7,684 bases of DNA from Bacteroidota bacterium (lineage in GTDB: Bacteria; Bacteroidota; Kryptoniia; Kryptoniales; JAKASW01): contig JAJYOS010000291.1 in NCBI GenBank assembly GCA_021796055.1, positions 1-7,684 on the forward strand, written 5' to 3'. Of the stretch, positions 1 through 6,810 are shown piece after piece (the stretch's first letter is position 1; every line of letters begins with the position of its first letter). Both the position numbers and the translations under genes were made by a program. The notes below the pieces were generated by a model. That model worked only from the letters and a program-made list of their open reading frames with translations, did not search any database and had not been told where the DNA came from.

Positions 1-74
1 CGGCTATTACCAGGACGCTCTTTGTCATACTTCGCGGAGTAATTTTCGAAAAGCATTTCATACCATTGCTTCAT
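1..74 (-). CDS. Probable class I SAM-dependent methyltransferase, N-terminal fragment (cut by window edge)
   Basis: Reading the minus strand from the ATG at 74-72 gives an open frame running off the left edge, about 24 residues beginning MKQWYEMLFENYSAKYDKE. The pattern of an early W-Y, then L-F-E-N-Y and K-Y-D is the kind of N-terminal helix I associate with small class I (Rossmann-fold) SAM-dependent methyltransferases. The glycine-rich SAM motif would lie beyond the window, so the family call rests only on this opening segment. A good Shine-Dalgarno sequence (GGAG, complement of 83-86) sits 8 nt before the ATG, which supports a real start. It follows the photolyase gene in the same direction after 113 bp, so it could be the last gene of the light operon or the first of a new unit. 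The substrate cannot be inferred. Confidence 0.55.
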   Translation of the reverse strand, partial: MKQWYEMLFENYSAKYDKERPGNS

Positions 75-154
75 ATCAACCGCTCCGGTAACTAAAGTCT
101 TATGTCACTGAATTAATTGAAGAGAAGCCTTTGATTCTGAAAACGCTGACGTGG

Positions 155-185
155 GAAAGTTAGGATGGCTGTTTGGGATAGTCAA
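155..185 (-). promoter_or_regulatory. Weak candidate promoter for the downstream methyltransferase gene
   Basis: In the 113-bp gap between the photolyase stop and the methyltransferase start, the minus strand carries TTGACT (185-180), then 17 nt, then TAACTTTC (162-155). TTGACT is a good -35-like hexamer. TAACTT is a poor sigma70 -10, but TAACTTTC resembles the TAnnTTTG -7 element described for Bacteroidota. The -35-like part overlaps the region just past the phr stop codon. If used, the leader would be roughly 75 nt. This is pattern matching only. I saw no convincing hairpin terminator in the gap, so read-through from the operon is equally possible. Confidence 0.2.
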
Positions 186-187
186 TT

Positions 188-1690
188 CTATCGGGATAAT
201 TTCGACGGACGATGTCCGGCCTTCGCCTTGGCGTATTCACCTTTAAAATATTCCGCCGCCGCGCGGTGATCGACGATGGGTAAGGGGTAGTCCTTCCCAG
301 GGACAACGCCGGTCTCTTCTTGAAGCGCGGGACTCATTCGGGCCGGTTCGTGTACGTATTTGGGCGGGACTTTCCGAAGCTCTGGTACCCATTCCTTTAT
401 GTATATCCCTTCCGGATCGAAGCGGCGAGATTGGATTACCGGATTGAATATTCGAAGCGGGCGCGGATCTACGCCGGTGGATGCGGACCACTGCCAGCCA
501 CCGACGTTGGATGCCTTCTCTATGTCCAGAAGCTTCGTAGCGAAGTGCATCTCGCCGTGCCGCCAGTCGATGAATAAATCTTTTGTTAGGAATGAAGCCG
601 TCACCATCCTCACTCTATTGTGCATCCATCCTGTCGCATTGAGCTGCCGCATGCCGGCGTCCACGAGAGGAAAGCCGGTTCGCCCCTCTTTCCACGCTTT
701 GAAGGCCCTTTCGTCGAAAGCCCATTTTAACAGGTCGAACTGATTCCTGAAATTTCGCTCAGCGGTGTAAGGAAAGTGGTACAAGACATGCGTGTAAAAT
801 TCTCGCCATATCATCTCTGACAGAAGTTTCTCGGTCGAAGCGGACATTCGCTCGCTGGCGTTCAGAGACAATTCGGCAAGGTCCCAATACATTCTCACCG
901 GCGATATACAGCCGAAGCGCAGATAAGGAGACATCTTGCTCGTCCCGTGGACCTGCGGTAGGTCTCTGGCATCCGCGTAACTGAGAAGCCTTTCCCTGAG
1001 AAACGAATTCCATCTATTGGAGGCGTTCTTCTCTCCTCCGCGAACGATCGGGCTGACGATCAACCTTTCTCTGCCAAGTTCCTCCCCCCCAGGGATTGGC
1101 TCGCTCGAGAGCCTCGGAGTTGTAAACCTGGAAGGCTTACCGAGAGGCTTGGGCTTTGGAAGCTTGCGCCACCTTGCCGCAAAAGGGGAGAAGACGGCGT
1201 ACGGTCCGCCGTTGGATGTCTTTATATCTTCCGGATGGTGTATGGTTACATCATCGAACGATTTCACGTCGATGCCATATCCCGAGAGAAACTTCGTAGC
1301 GGCGAGGTCGCGCGCCATGGCGCTCGGCTCGTAATCCCTGTCGAAGTAGACAGCGCGTGGATGCGTTTCTCCAATGATCGTTGAGAAGACATCCGTAAGA
1401 GTCCCTGTTCTTACGATGAGTCTCCCGCCGATCTCTTCGATATTTGTTGCGAGATCTTGAAGACACTCCGCCTGGAAATCGAAAACCGCCCCGTCGCTCT
1501 TAATCCCTTCAATCAGCTCCGTGTCCACAATGAAAATCGGAATGACCGGCAGTCCGGTCGAAGCGGCGTGAAAAAGGGCAGGGTTATCCCTGACTCTGAG
1601 GTCTCGCCGAAACCAGCAGATAATTGGGCGCGGATTATCAGACTCAATAACTTCTGTATCCTTTCCAACGTCTCGCTTGCGATTTGTCAT
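188..1690 (-). CDS. phr: Class I DNA photolyase (cryptochrome/photolyase family, deoxyribodipyrimidine photo-lyase)
   Basis: A 500-residue flavoprotein, near the usual 450-500 of class I CPD photolyases, predicted to split UV-induced cyclobutane pyrimidine dimers in DNA using light. Residues ~21-150 form the Rossmann-like antenna domain, opening with ICWFRRDLRVRDNPAL. The helical FAD domain covers ~225-480. It contains SPYLRFGCISP (254-264), the active-site segment EMIWREFY (292-299; E292, W295 and R296 match E. coli E274, W277 and R278), GWMHNRVRM (354-362) and NVGGWQW (395-401). The three electron-transfer tryptophans are W323, W376 and W399, with the same 53- and 23-residue spacing as E. 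coli W306/W359/W382. N395 matches the flavin-facing Asn of photolyases. The ~20-residue polar N-terminal extension is unusual. The ATG overlaps the crtZ stop (ATGA) and has a poor ribosome site, so translational coupling is likely. The family call is firm; repair rather than cryptochrome signalling is inferred, and the antenna cofactor cannot be read from sequence. Confidence 0.96.
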   Translation of the reverse strand: MTNRKRDVGKDTEVIESDNPRPIICWFRRDLRVRDNPALFHAASTGLPVIPIFIVDTELIEGIKSDGAVFDFQAECLQDLATNIEEIGGRLIVRTGTLTDVFSTIIGETHPRAVYFDRDYEPSAMARDLAATKFLSGYGIDVKSFDDVTIHHPEDIKTSNGGPYAVFSPFAARWRKLPKPKPLGKPSRFTTPRLSSEPIPGGEELGRERLIVSPIVRGGEKNASNRWNSFLRERLLSYADARDLPQVHGTSKMSPYLRFGCISPVRMYWDLAELSLNASERMSASTEKLLSEMIWREFYTHVLYHFPYTAERNFRNQFDLLKWAFDERAFKAWKEGRTGFPLVDAGMRQLNATGWMHNRVRMVTASFLTKDLFIDWRHGEMHFATKLLDIEKASNVGGWQWSASTGVDPRPLRIFNPVIQSRRFDPEGIYIKEWVPELRKVPPKYVHEPARMSPALQEETGVVPGKDYPLPIVDHRAAAEYFKGEYAKAKAGHRPSKLSR

Positions 1691-2145
1691 TTTGAAAGAG
1701 TGATCCGTTTGAAGTATCGACGCGAGACAAGAAAAAGGAACCCATAATTGCCTCTCCCGCGGTGATGATCAAGATGAGCGGCTATGATCGAGTCAAGATA
1801 TTTGTTCTTGTAATTGCCCAGAATCCGGAGCCGCTGATGAACCACGATATCGTGGAACCAGAAATACGCCATCCCATATAGAGCGATTCCCACGCCCGCG
1901 AAGAAGAGAAGACTGAACCCGTCCGCCGCTCCCACCGCGATTAGCGCGACGCTCGGCAGGGCAAAGAAAAGCGCGAATAGGTCGTTCCTCTCGAGTCGAT
2001 TGTGATCAGGCATGTGGTGATCCTTGTGCAATACCCACAGGAAGCCGTGCATCACGTACTTGTGTGTTGCCCATGCCGCAGCTTCCATAAGAAGGAAGAA
2101 GAACAAAACGATCGACGCTCTCAGGATGAAATCGGTGAGTGTCAT
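1687..2145 (-). CDS. crtZ: Beta-carotene hydroxylase, CrtZ type (fatty acid hydroxylase superfamily)
   Basis: A small non-heme di-iron membrane enzyme predicted to hydroxylate the beta-ionone rings of beta-carotene at C3 and C3', giving zeaxanthin through beta-cryptoxanthin. All four histidine clusters of the family are visible: HKYVMH (HX4H), HKDHH (HX2HH), HDIVVH (HX4H) and HLDHH (HX2HH). Hydrophobic segments lie before the first cluster and between the second and third, as expected for an inner-membrane protein. At ~152 residues it is close to bacterial CrtZ in size. Start choice: the frame extends to a TTG at 2163 that overlaps the crtB stop (TTGA), but that codon has no Shine-Dalgarno. 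The ATG at 2145 is preceded by GGAG (2158-2155) with a 9-nt spacer, so I prefer it; this leaves a 14-nt gap after crtB. The stop overlaps the photolyase ATG. No alternative function looks likely given the crt neighbours. Confidence 0.93.
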   Translation of the reverse strand: MTLTDFILRASIVLFFFLLMEAAAWATHKYVMHGFLWVLHKDHHMPDHNRLERNDLFALFFALPSVALIAVGAADGFSLLFFAGVGIALYGMAYFWFHDIVVHQRLRILGNYKNKYLDSIIAAHLDHHRGRGNYGFLFLVSRRYFKRITLSK

Positions 2146-2154
2146 GATAATCTT

Positions 2155-2158
2155 CTCC
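2155..2158 (-). promoter_or_regulatory. Ribosome binding site that decides the crtZ start
   Basis: GGAG on the minus strand, 9 nt before the ATG at 2145. It lies inside what would be the first codons if the TTG at 2163 were used, so it argues for the ATG and a protein six residues shorter. The TTG has no purine-rich motif at a suitable distance. Confidence 0.6.
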
Positions 2159-2159
2159 G

Positions 2160-3119
2160 TCAATATATGTTGACTTTGTCTGTCTGTTCAGTGATCGCGT
2201 TTCCCTGACAGATCTCCTTTTCGCGGGGCGTTGATACCGAGAATTTACTCTTCACCATAATCGCCAATTTCCCGGGAAGCGGTACCACCGGTCTTGAAGA
2301 AAAGACGTCGTAGTTTTGCTTTTCAATCTCCATAAGTATGTTGGCGTAAATTTCCGCGGCGGCCCTGATCGAATGCCTCCCTCTTTTGGAAAGCAGCTCG
2401 ATACCTCGATGAGCGTCCTGGTAATAGCCGCGGGCCCTCGCGATTTCGAACTTCATCAGATCCACGAAGTGTTCCGTGATTCTGCAGTTCGCTATATCTT
2501 CCCGTGTCACGCCGAAGCGTTCCAGGTCGTCGGCGGGGAGGAAAATCTTTCTGTGAAGCTGCCAGTCCTCGTTGATGTCGCGGAGTATGTTTGTAAGCTG
2601 CATCGCGATGCCGAGAGACTCAGCGTGCTGAAATGCGGCTTCATCGCTGAAGCCGATCACATGGGTCATCATGACGCCCACGACGGACGCCACCTGGTAA
2701 CAGAACTTGCGGAGCGAATTGAAGTCGGCGTAAGAATCCGTCTGAATGTCTGACTGAACTCCATCTATGAGCTCGAGCGGCAGACTTATCGGTATCTCCC
2801 TCTCGATCGCGACGTGGACGAACGCGTTCATGATGGGGTTTTGAGACTCCCCGCTATCATATGCCGATCTCAGTTCGTCCCGCCAGTGTTCCAGCTCTTG
2901 TGTTATTTTGTCCACGCTTCTTTTTCTTGGAGAGTCACCGATGTTGTCAGTATAGCGACAGAAGCCGTAAAGTGCGAACACATCGCGTCTCAAACCGGCG
3001 GGCATGAGGAATGTCGATAGATAGAATCCTTTCGAGAAGACTTTCGTCATTTCACGGGACCATTTAAGCGACAGCTTTAAATGCTCCAGCCTGTCAGAAT
3101 TCGGAGAAGTGAGATTCAT
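2160..3119 (-). CDS. crtB: Phytoene synthase (squalene/phytoene synthase family)
   Basis: Predicted to condense two geranylgeranyl diphosphates head-to-head into 15-cis-phytoene, the first committed step of C40 carotenoid synthesis. The 319 residues match the family's usual ~300. Both Asp-rich Mg-diphosphate motifs are present: YTDNIGD (D58-D62, following YGFCR) and NILRDINEDW (D181-D185). The nearby RKIFLPADDLERFG (190-203) is the family's conserved block after the second motif. FSKGFYLSTFLMP (28-40) is the N-terminal conserved segment. The last ~25 residues are a polar tail beyond the fold. The ATG is preceded by a near-perfect AGGAGG (3132-3127) with a 7-nt spacer and overlaps the crtI stop by ATGA. 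Squalene synthase or a C30 dehydrosqualene synthase is the alternative within the family, but the lycopene cyclase and CrtZ in the same operon point to the C40 route. The enzyme is probably peripheral at the membrane. Confidence 0.95.
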   Translation of the reverse strand: MNLTSPNSDRLEHLKLSLKWSREMTKVFSKGFYLSTFLMPAGLRRDVFALYGFCRYTDNIGDSPRKRSVDKITQELEHWRDELRSAYDSGESQNPIMNAFVHVAIEREIPISLPLELIDGVQSDIQTDSYADFNSLRKFCYQVASVVGVMMTHVIGFSDEAAFQHAESLGIAMQLTNILRDINEDWQLHRKIFLPADDLERFGVTREDIANCRITEHFVDLMKFEIARARGYYQDAHRGIELLSKRGRHSIRAAAEIYANILMEIEKQNYDVFSSRPVVPLPGKLAIMVKSKFSVSTPREKEICQGNAITEQTDKVNIY

Positions 3120-4609
3120 CTTAAATCCTCCTCTATTCTCTCTGCCGCCAGCGAGCCCGAGATGATGACCATTGGAATGCCGTTCCCAGGAACGGTGCTC
3201 GCGCCGGCGAAATAAACATTGTTAAGTGTCTTCGACTTGTTTTGAGGCCTGAAATAGGCGGATTGGAAGAAGGAATGGCTTAGCCCAAACGCCGATCCTT
3301 TCCAGAGATTGTACTCGTTTGCCCATGCATCCGGCGTAAATGTCTTCTCATAAACTATATGGTCACGGATATCAGTCATGCCGAGTCTGTCGGACATCCT
3401 GTTTAATATCCTTTCCCTGAATGCGAGCTCATCTCTGTTCCAATCGATATTGGGCGTCTTGTGTGGAACGGGGACCAGCACGTAGATGGAATCCCCGCCT
3501 TCCGGCGCGAGTGATGCATCGCTCCTGTTTGGAATGCAGACGTAAAAAGCAGGATCCTCCGGGAGTATCTGCCTTTTGAAAATGTCGTCCAGGTTTAGCT
3601 TGTAGTCTCCCGAGAAGACGACGTTGTGATGCAGGAGGTGCTTATACTGCTTGTCCGTGCCGAGGTACATCATGTAGGCCGACGACGATGACTTCAACTC
3701 ACCAGAATTCGGGACAGCGTTTTTCTTGGGCGTTTCGTCGAGGAGCGTCTCGTACGCGTAAGGGAGATCCGCATTTACAAGGTAGACATCGAAAGTCTCT
3801 CTTTCTGAATGATTGATGACAAGAGATGACGCGTGGTCTCCATCCTTCTCAATCTTCGTCACTTCGGAATTGTACCTGAATTTAACGCCGTATTCGACAG
3901 CGATTTCTTGGATGCTTTCCACAATTTTGTACATTCCCCCCACAGGGAAGTAAATACCCTCGCCGCTTTCCATGTAAGTCACGACACCGTAGACTGACGG
4001 CGCCTCAAAAGGTGATATCCCCAGATACATTGTCTGGAAGCTGAAGAGCATCTTTAGCCGCTCGTCCCGGAAATAGTTGCTGACCCGCCCGTAAAGTGAT
4101 CCAAGCATTTTCAATGTTGCTAGGTAATAAAGAGATTTCGGATTTATGAAGTCCGATAGCCGCCTGTAATTTCTGTCCACGAAATTTGGGATAGTAAGCC
4201 TGTAGAGCCTCGAGAGATAACTGAAGAATTTCAAATACGATTCTATATCCGCGTCACCGTTCAGCTTCTCCCTGATCTCATTTGTCATCATCGCGATGTT
4301 CGTGCTGGAGTTGAACTCCGTTCCGTCCGCGTAGAAGACCCGATAGCTCGGTTCGAGCAGCTTCAGCTCCATGTAGTCTTCAATATTCTTTTCGAGTTTT
4401 GTGAAAAGTTTCCTGAGGGAACTCAGCATAAGGAGAAGGGTTGGGCCGGTGTCAAATTTGAATCCTTCCTCTGTCACCAGCCTGTTCATCCTTCCTCCCG
4501 GCGCCGCGTTCTTTTCGAAGACGGTCACGTCATGGCCGTTCTTGGCAAGCAAAGACGCTGCCGATAAACCCGCGAGACCGGCTCCGACAATGGCAATCTT
4601 CTTCTTCAT
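3116..4609 (-). CDS. crtI: Phytoene desaturase (bacterial CrtI type)
   Basis: An FAD-dependent oxidoreductase predicted to introduce the double bonds that turn phytoene into lycopene, the substrate for the cyclase encoded upstream. Its 497 residues fit CrtI (~490-510). The N-terminus is a classic dinucleotide-binding fold, [15 protein letters not shown] (4-18), followed by an acidic strand end (E32) and APGGRMNRL (36-44). The C-terminal family signature is also present, [18 protein letters not shown] (464-481), followed by a helix [10 protein letters not shown]. The conserved [15 protein letters not shown] segment lies at 429-443. The ATG overlaps the folE stop (ATGA); the ribosome site is weak (GGGAAG directly before the ATG), consistent with coupling. 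The number of desaturation steps is inferred from the pathway context, not visible in the sequence. CrtN, CrtD or CrtO-like relatives are possible but less consistent with the neighbours. Confidence 0.95.
   Translation of the reverse strand: MKKKIAIVGAGLAGLSAASLLAKNGHDVTVFEKNAAPGGRMNRLVTEEGFKFDTGPTLLLMLSSLRKLFTKLEKNIEDYMELKLLEPSYRVFYADGTEFNSSTNIAMMTNEIREKLNGDADIESYLKFFSYLSRLYRLTIPNFVDRNYRRLSDFINPKSLYYLATLKMLGSLYGRVSNYFRDERLKMLFSFQTMYLGISPFEAPSVYGVVTYMESGEGIYFPVGGMYKIVESIQEIAVEYGVKFRYNSEVTKIEKDGDHASSLVINHSERETFDVYLVNADLPYAYETLLDETPKKNAVPNSGELKSSSSAYMMYLGTDKQYKHLLHHNVVFSGDYKLNLDDIFKRQILPEDPAFYVCIPNRSDASLAPEGGDSIYVLVPVPHKTPNIDWNRDELAFRERILNRMSDRLGMTDIRDHIVYEKTFTPDAWANEYNLWKGSAFGLSHSFFQSAYFRPQNKSKTLNNVYFAGASTVPGNGIPMVIISGSLAAERIEEDLR
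3127..3132 (-). promoter_or_regulatory. Strong Shine-Dalgarno for crtB
   Basis: AGGAGG on the minus strand, 7 nt upstream of the crtB ATG at 3119 and inside the crtI 3' end. It is the best ribosome binding site in the window. It suggests phytoene synthase, the committed step, is translated efficiently on its own as well as through coupling. Confidence 0.7.
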
Positions 4610-5268
4610 CTTCCCGACCCTTTTAGCGAGTTGAAGAACCTTTCCTGCATCTTCGGGTCGCTTTCAAAAGCGCCGGTGAAATATGTCGTAGCGGTGGTAG
4701 AGTTTTGCTTCTCCACTCCGCGCATCATCATGCACATGTGAGAAGCCTCCGCCGAGACGGCTACTCCCTTAGGTTCAAGCGTCTCCTGAATTAGATCGGC
4801 AACTTGTTTCGTCATCCTCTCCTGCACCTGTAGGCGTCTGGCAAGCGCGTCCACCGCTCGCGGTATTTTGCTCAAGCCGACGATCTTTCCGTCCGGAATG
4901 TAAGCGACATGAACCTTCCCGAAGAAGGGGAGCAGGTGATGCTCGCAGAGCGAATAGAACTCGACGTCCTTCACAAGCACCATACTATCGAAGTCTTCCT
5001 CAAACACCGCGGCTTTCAGGAGTCCCGCGGGATCCGTCTCGTAACCGCTCGTAAGGAAATCCCACGCTTTCGCCGCGCGCTCCGGAGTTTTCAGAAGTCC
5101 CTCCCTGTGAACATTCTCACCTGCCCGAATTATCAGGTCGCGATAACTCGCTTTTGCAATCTCAAGCCCGGATTCGGAAAGTATCTCGTCCGAGACGATT
5201 GTATCTGTAATAAACGACCGGAAACCTTCCCGTTCGTCTCTGCCCAATGTCATTGGGTAGCTGTTCAT
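4606..5268 (-). CDS. folE: GTP cyclohydrolase I (type IA)
   Basis: Predicted to convert GTP to 7,8-dihydroneopterin triphosphate, the first step of tetrahydrofolate and pterin synthesis, in the cytosol as a homodecamer. The length of 220 residues matches E. coli FolE. The zinc and active-site motif [10 protein letters not shown] (106-115) supplies C108 and H111, with H110 at the catalytic position; the third zinc ligand is C179 in [11 protein letters not shown]. Also present are GLSKIPRAV (131-139), QVQERMTKQ (147-155) and [12 protein letters not shown] (58-69), all typical of the family. The ~25-residue N-terminus before the fold is variable. An AAGGA ribosome site (5279-5275) lies 6 nt before the ATG, which overlaps the crtYd stop (ATGA). 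Placement between lycopene cyclase and desaturase genes is odd for a folate gene. The likely reason, by inference, is folate supply to photolyase as antenna chromophore or a general demand under light stress. Confidence 0.96.
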   Translation of the reverse strand: MNSYPMTLGRDEREGFRSFITDTIVSDEILSESGLEIAKASYRDLIIRAGENVHREGLLKTPERAAKAWDFLTSGYETDPAGLLKAAVFEEDFDSMVLVKDVEFYSLCEHHLLPFFGKVHVAYIPDGKIVGLSKIPRAVDALARRLQVQERMTKQVADLIQETLEPKGVAVSAEASHMCMMMRGVEKQNSTTATTYFTGAFESDPKMQERFFNSLKGSGR

Positions 5269-5564
5269 ATTTGTTCCTTTCTTTTTACAAACTCGTATAT
5301 GGAAATCGTAGACGTTATGAGTGAAAAACCATAAATAAAATCTTCTACGGGGATGGAGAAAAATCTGATGTTGAGCATTTCGGCCGGGTTATAGGTCACA
5401 ACAGGGAGCGCCGTCAGAATGCCGTTGCAAATCAGGAAACCTAACGTCATGAAGCCGATGAAAATGAGAAAGTGACGCGTCATGATGATCCTGGTACGAA
5501 GAAATAACATATCGAGCGCAAGCGTAACTATCGCGGAAATCACAGCGGGTATCGTGTACATCAT
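5265..5564 (-). CDS. crtYd: Lycopene cyclase subunit, CrtYd-like (lycopene cyclase domain)
   Basis: A 99-residue, three-helix membrane protein of the small lycopene cyclase domain family (TIGR03462 type). The second conserved block of this family is visible: [14 protein letters not shown] (47-60) and [10 protein letters not shown] (71-80), with the paired acidic E74-D75 followed by F and YGF. Predicted helices cover ~4-22, ~32-54 and ~75-93. The protein should pair with the product of the adjacent upstream gene to form a heterodimeric lycopene beta-cyclase that closes both ends of lycopene to beta-carotene, as described for CrtYc/CrtYd in actinobacteria and myxobacteria. The start could be either of two consecutive ATGs (5564 or 5561). 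The first overlaps the crtYc stop as ATGA and has AAGG upstream with a 7-nt spacer. The order c then d, with helix count and motifs, makes the subunit assignment fairly safe; which ends or ring type are made is inferred. Confidence 0.88.
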   Translation of the reverse strand: MMYTIPAVISAIVTLALDMLFLRTRIIMTRHFLIFIGFMTLGFLICNGILTALPVVTYNPAEMLNIRFFSIPVEDFIYGFSLITSTISIYEFVKRKEQI

Positions 5565-5881
5565 CTATCACCCTTCCGGTATCCCGTCGCTTCCCAAACC
5601 AATAGCGATGTAACCGGCACGGCGACGAAAAATAAGATCTCTTCAAGCGGTAGTCCTTCAAACTTGATGTCCATTATATAGGCTGGGTTGAATCCCCAAA
5701 CATTTGCGCGTACAGCCAGGATATCCCACAAAGTAAAAACTATCGCGACTATTGCTACCGAGATGATAATCGCACCCGCATTTTTCCGGAAGCCGAGTCG
5801 TGAGTCACTCATTTTGTAGAGGAAGGGGAAAAGTATTATCAAGTCTACTCCCAGGTACGTGAGATGTCCAAAGATTTCCAC
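5561..5881 (-). CDS. crtYc: Lycopene cyclase subunit, CrtYc-like (lycopene cyclase domain)
   Basis: A 106-residue membrane protein and the partner of the next gene in a split lycopene beta-cyclase. Family features are HLTYLGVDLIILFPF (6-20) in helix one, WD (52-53) at the end of helix two, VWGFNPAYI (61-69), and LPLEEILFF (77-85) with the paired acidic E80-E81 thought to be catalytic in this family. Helix three runs to about residue 99, leaving a short basic tail. The start is GTG (5881-5879), overlapping the upstream SDR stop by one base (TAGTG); GGGGA lies 9 nt upstream. No alternative ATG falls before the first conserved helix. In halophilic archaea and some Bacteroidota the c and d halves are fused; here they are two genes with a 4-nt overlap. 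Confidence 0.88.
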   Translation of the reverse strand: MEIFGHLTYLGVDLIILFPFLYKMSDSRLGFRKNAGAIIISVAIVAIVFTLWDILAVRANVWGFNPAYIMDIKFEGLPLEEILFFVAVPVTSLLVWEATGYRKGDR

Positions 5882-6810
5882 TATTCGGTTTCCCCAGTTG
5901 AGAGTAGTTGCCGAATCGATCTCTTAAGATCTTCGTGCCCGAAAGTGAAACCTGACGACGCGAGTCGCGAAGGGACGATGCGCTGACTTGGAAGAACCGT
6001 TTCTTCGGCCATCTTCCCCATTACTAATTTCAGGAAAATGGATGGCACTTTTAGAAGCGTGGGGCGCCCGAGCGCTGCGCCTATCGCGCCGCAAACATCC
6101 TTCATACGAGCAGAGTATGGCGAGACAAGGTTATAAATCCCTGTCGAGGCGGGGTTCCTAAGGAGAAAGTAAATAGCCTCAATCTCGTCTAAGTAATGTA
6201 TCCAGGGAAGCCACTGTTTGCCGGAGCCGAGGACAGCACCGAAAAGGAACTTGTAAGGCATCGCGAGTTTCGGGAGAGCGCCTCCTCCCGAAGAGAATAC
6301 GACGCCGGTTCTTATGATTACGCGGCGAACTCCCATCGATTCTACTCCCTTTGTGGAGTCTTCCCATTTGCTCACAACATCGGCCAGGAATCCTCTCCCT
6401 TGCGGAGATGCTTCGTCAAGTATCTCTTCCCCCCTCGTGCCGTAGAATCCCACTGCCGATGCCTGGACGAGGATCCTCGGCTTGTGCGACATTGAGGCGG
6501 TCACATCCATAACAAGTCTCCCTGCGGATAGCCGGCTTTGCAGGATTCGATCACGCTTGTTCGTTGTCCAGAGAGAAGAACCGATGTTTTCTCCCGCAAG
6601 ATTTATCATCGCGTCGATTCCGTCAAGCTCTGAGGCGAGTTCGCGGATATTGCCTGCGTCCCACCTTAACACGCTGACTTTGTCGCCGAACTCTGACCTC
6701 CCTCGTTCGACGTTCCTCGATAACACGATAACAGTGTGTCCCTTTTCTATGAGGGAATGGACGAGACCTTTTCCAATGTACCCCGTCGCGCCTGTGATGC
6801 CGATCTTCAT
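5881..6810 (-). CDS. Atypical SDR, TIGR01777-family epimerase (YfcH/SDR39U1-like)
   Basis: A 309-residue predicted cytosolic NAD(P)-dependent Rossmann protein, the usual length of the TIGR01777 family. Features are GITGATGYIGKG (4-15; glycines 7, 10, 13), the NLAGENIG strand end (70-77), QASAVGFYGTRG (116-127), WIHYLDEIE (203-211), and a C-terminal DUF1731-like tail from ~256 (VPSIFLKLVMG, then QRIVPSRLASSGFTF at 276-290). The typical SDR catalytic pair YxxxK is not evident: the tyrosine in GFYGTRG has no lysine four residues on, which is normal for this family. The biochemical reaction of the family is not established. Here the gene lies between the regulator and the lycopene cyclase genes, overlapping both, so it is almost certainly co-expressed with pigment synthesis. 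As I recall, relatives also appear beside LitR-type regulators and photolyases in other bacteria. A role in pigment modification is possible but unsupported. Confidence 0.87.
   Translation of the reverse strand: MKIGITGATGYIGKGLVHSLIEKGHTVIVLSRNVERGRSEFGDKVSVLRWDAGNIRELASELDGIDAMINLAGENIGSSLWTTNKRDRILQSRLSAGRLVMDVTASMSHKPRILVQASAVGFYGTRGEEILDEASPQGRGFLADVVSKWEDSTKGVESMGVRRVIIRTGVVFSSGGGALPKLAMPYKFLFGAVLGSGKQWLPWIHYLDEIEAIYFLLRNPASTGIYNLVSPYSARMKDVCGAIGAALGRPTLLKVPSIFLKLVMGKMAEETVLPSQRIVPSRLASSGFTFGHEDLKRSIRQLLSTGETE

Noticed and set aside
111..118. AATTAATT palindrome in the phr-methyltransferase gap as an operator
   Set aside because: Only 8 bp, AT-rich and not repeated elsewhere; such palindromes arise by chance.
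360..743. Plus-strand open frame of 127 codons
   Set aside because: It lies fully antisense to the photolyase gene, has no recognisable domain, and the minus-strand frame has clear family motifs.
1084..1090. Run of seven C (G on the coding strand) inside phr as a possible slippage or phase-variation site
   Set aside because: The frame is intact and the run simply encodes Gly-Gly codons (GGG GGG) in a variable linker; a single short tract gives no evidence of phase variation.
2316..2753. Plus-strand open frame of 145 codons
   Set aside because: It is antisense to crtB across its conserved Asp-rich motif and appears to be a coding shadow; no motif is recognisable.
4909..5334. Plus-strand open frame of 141 codons spanning folE and the crtYd end
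   Set aside because: It is antisense to two well-supported genes and has no recognisable features or ribosome site worth noting.
5923..5934. AAGATCTT palindrome near the SDR 3' end as a terminator stem
   Set aside because: It is within coding sequence, has no loop or T-run, and transcription must continue into crtYc.
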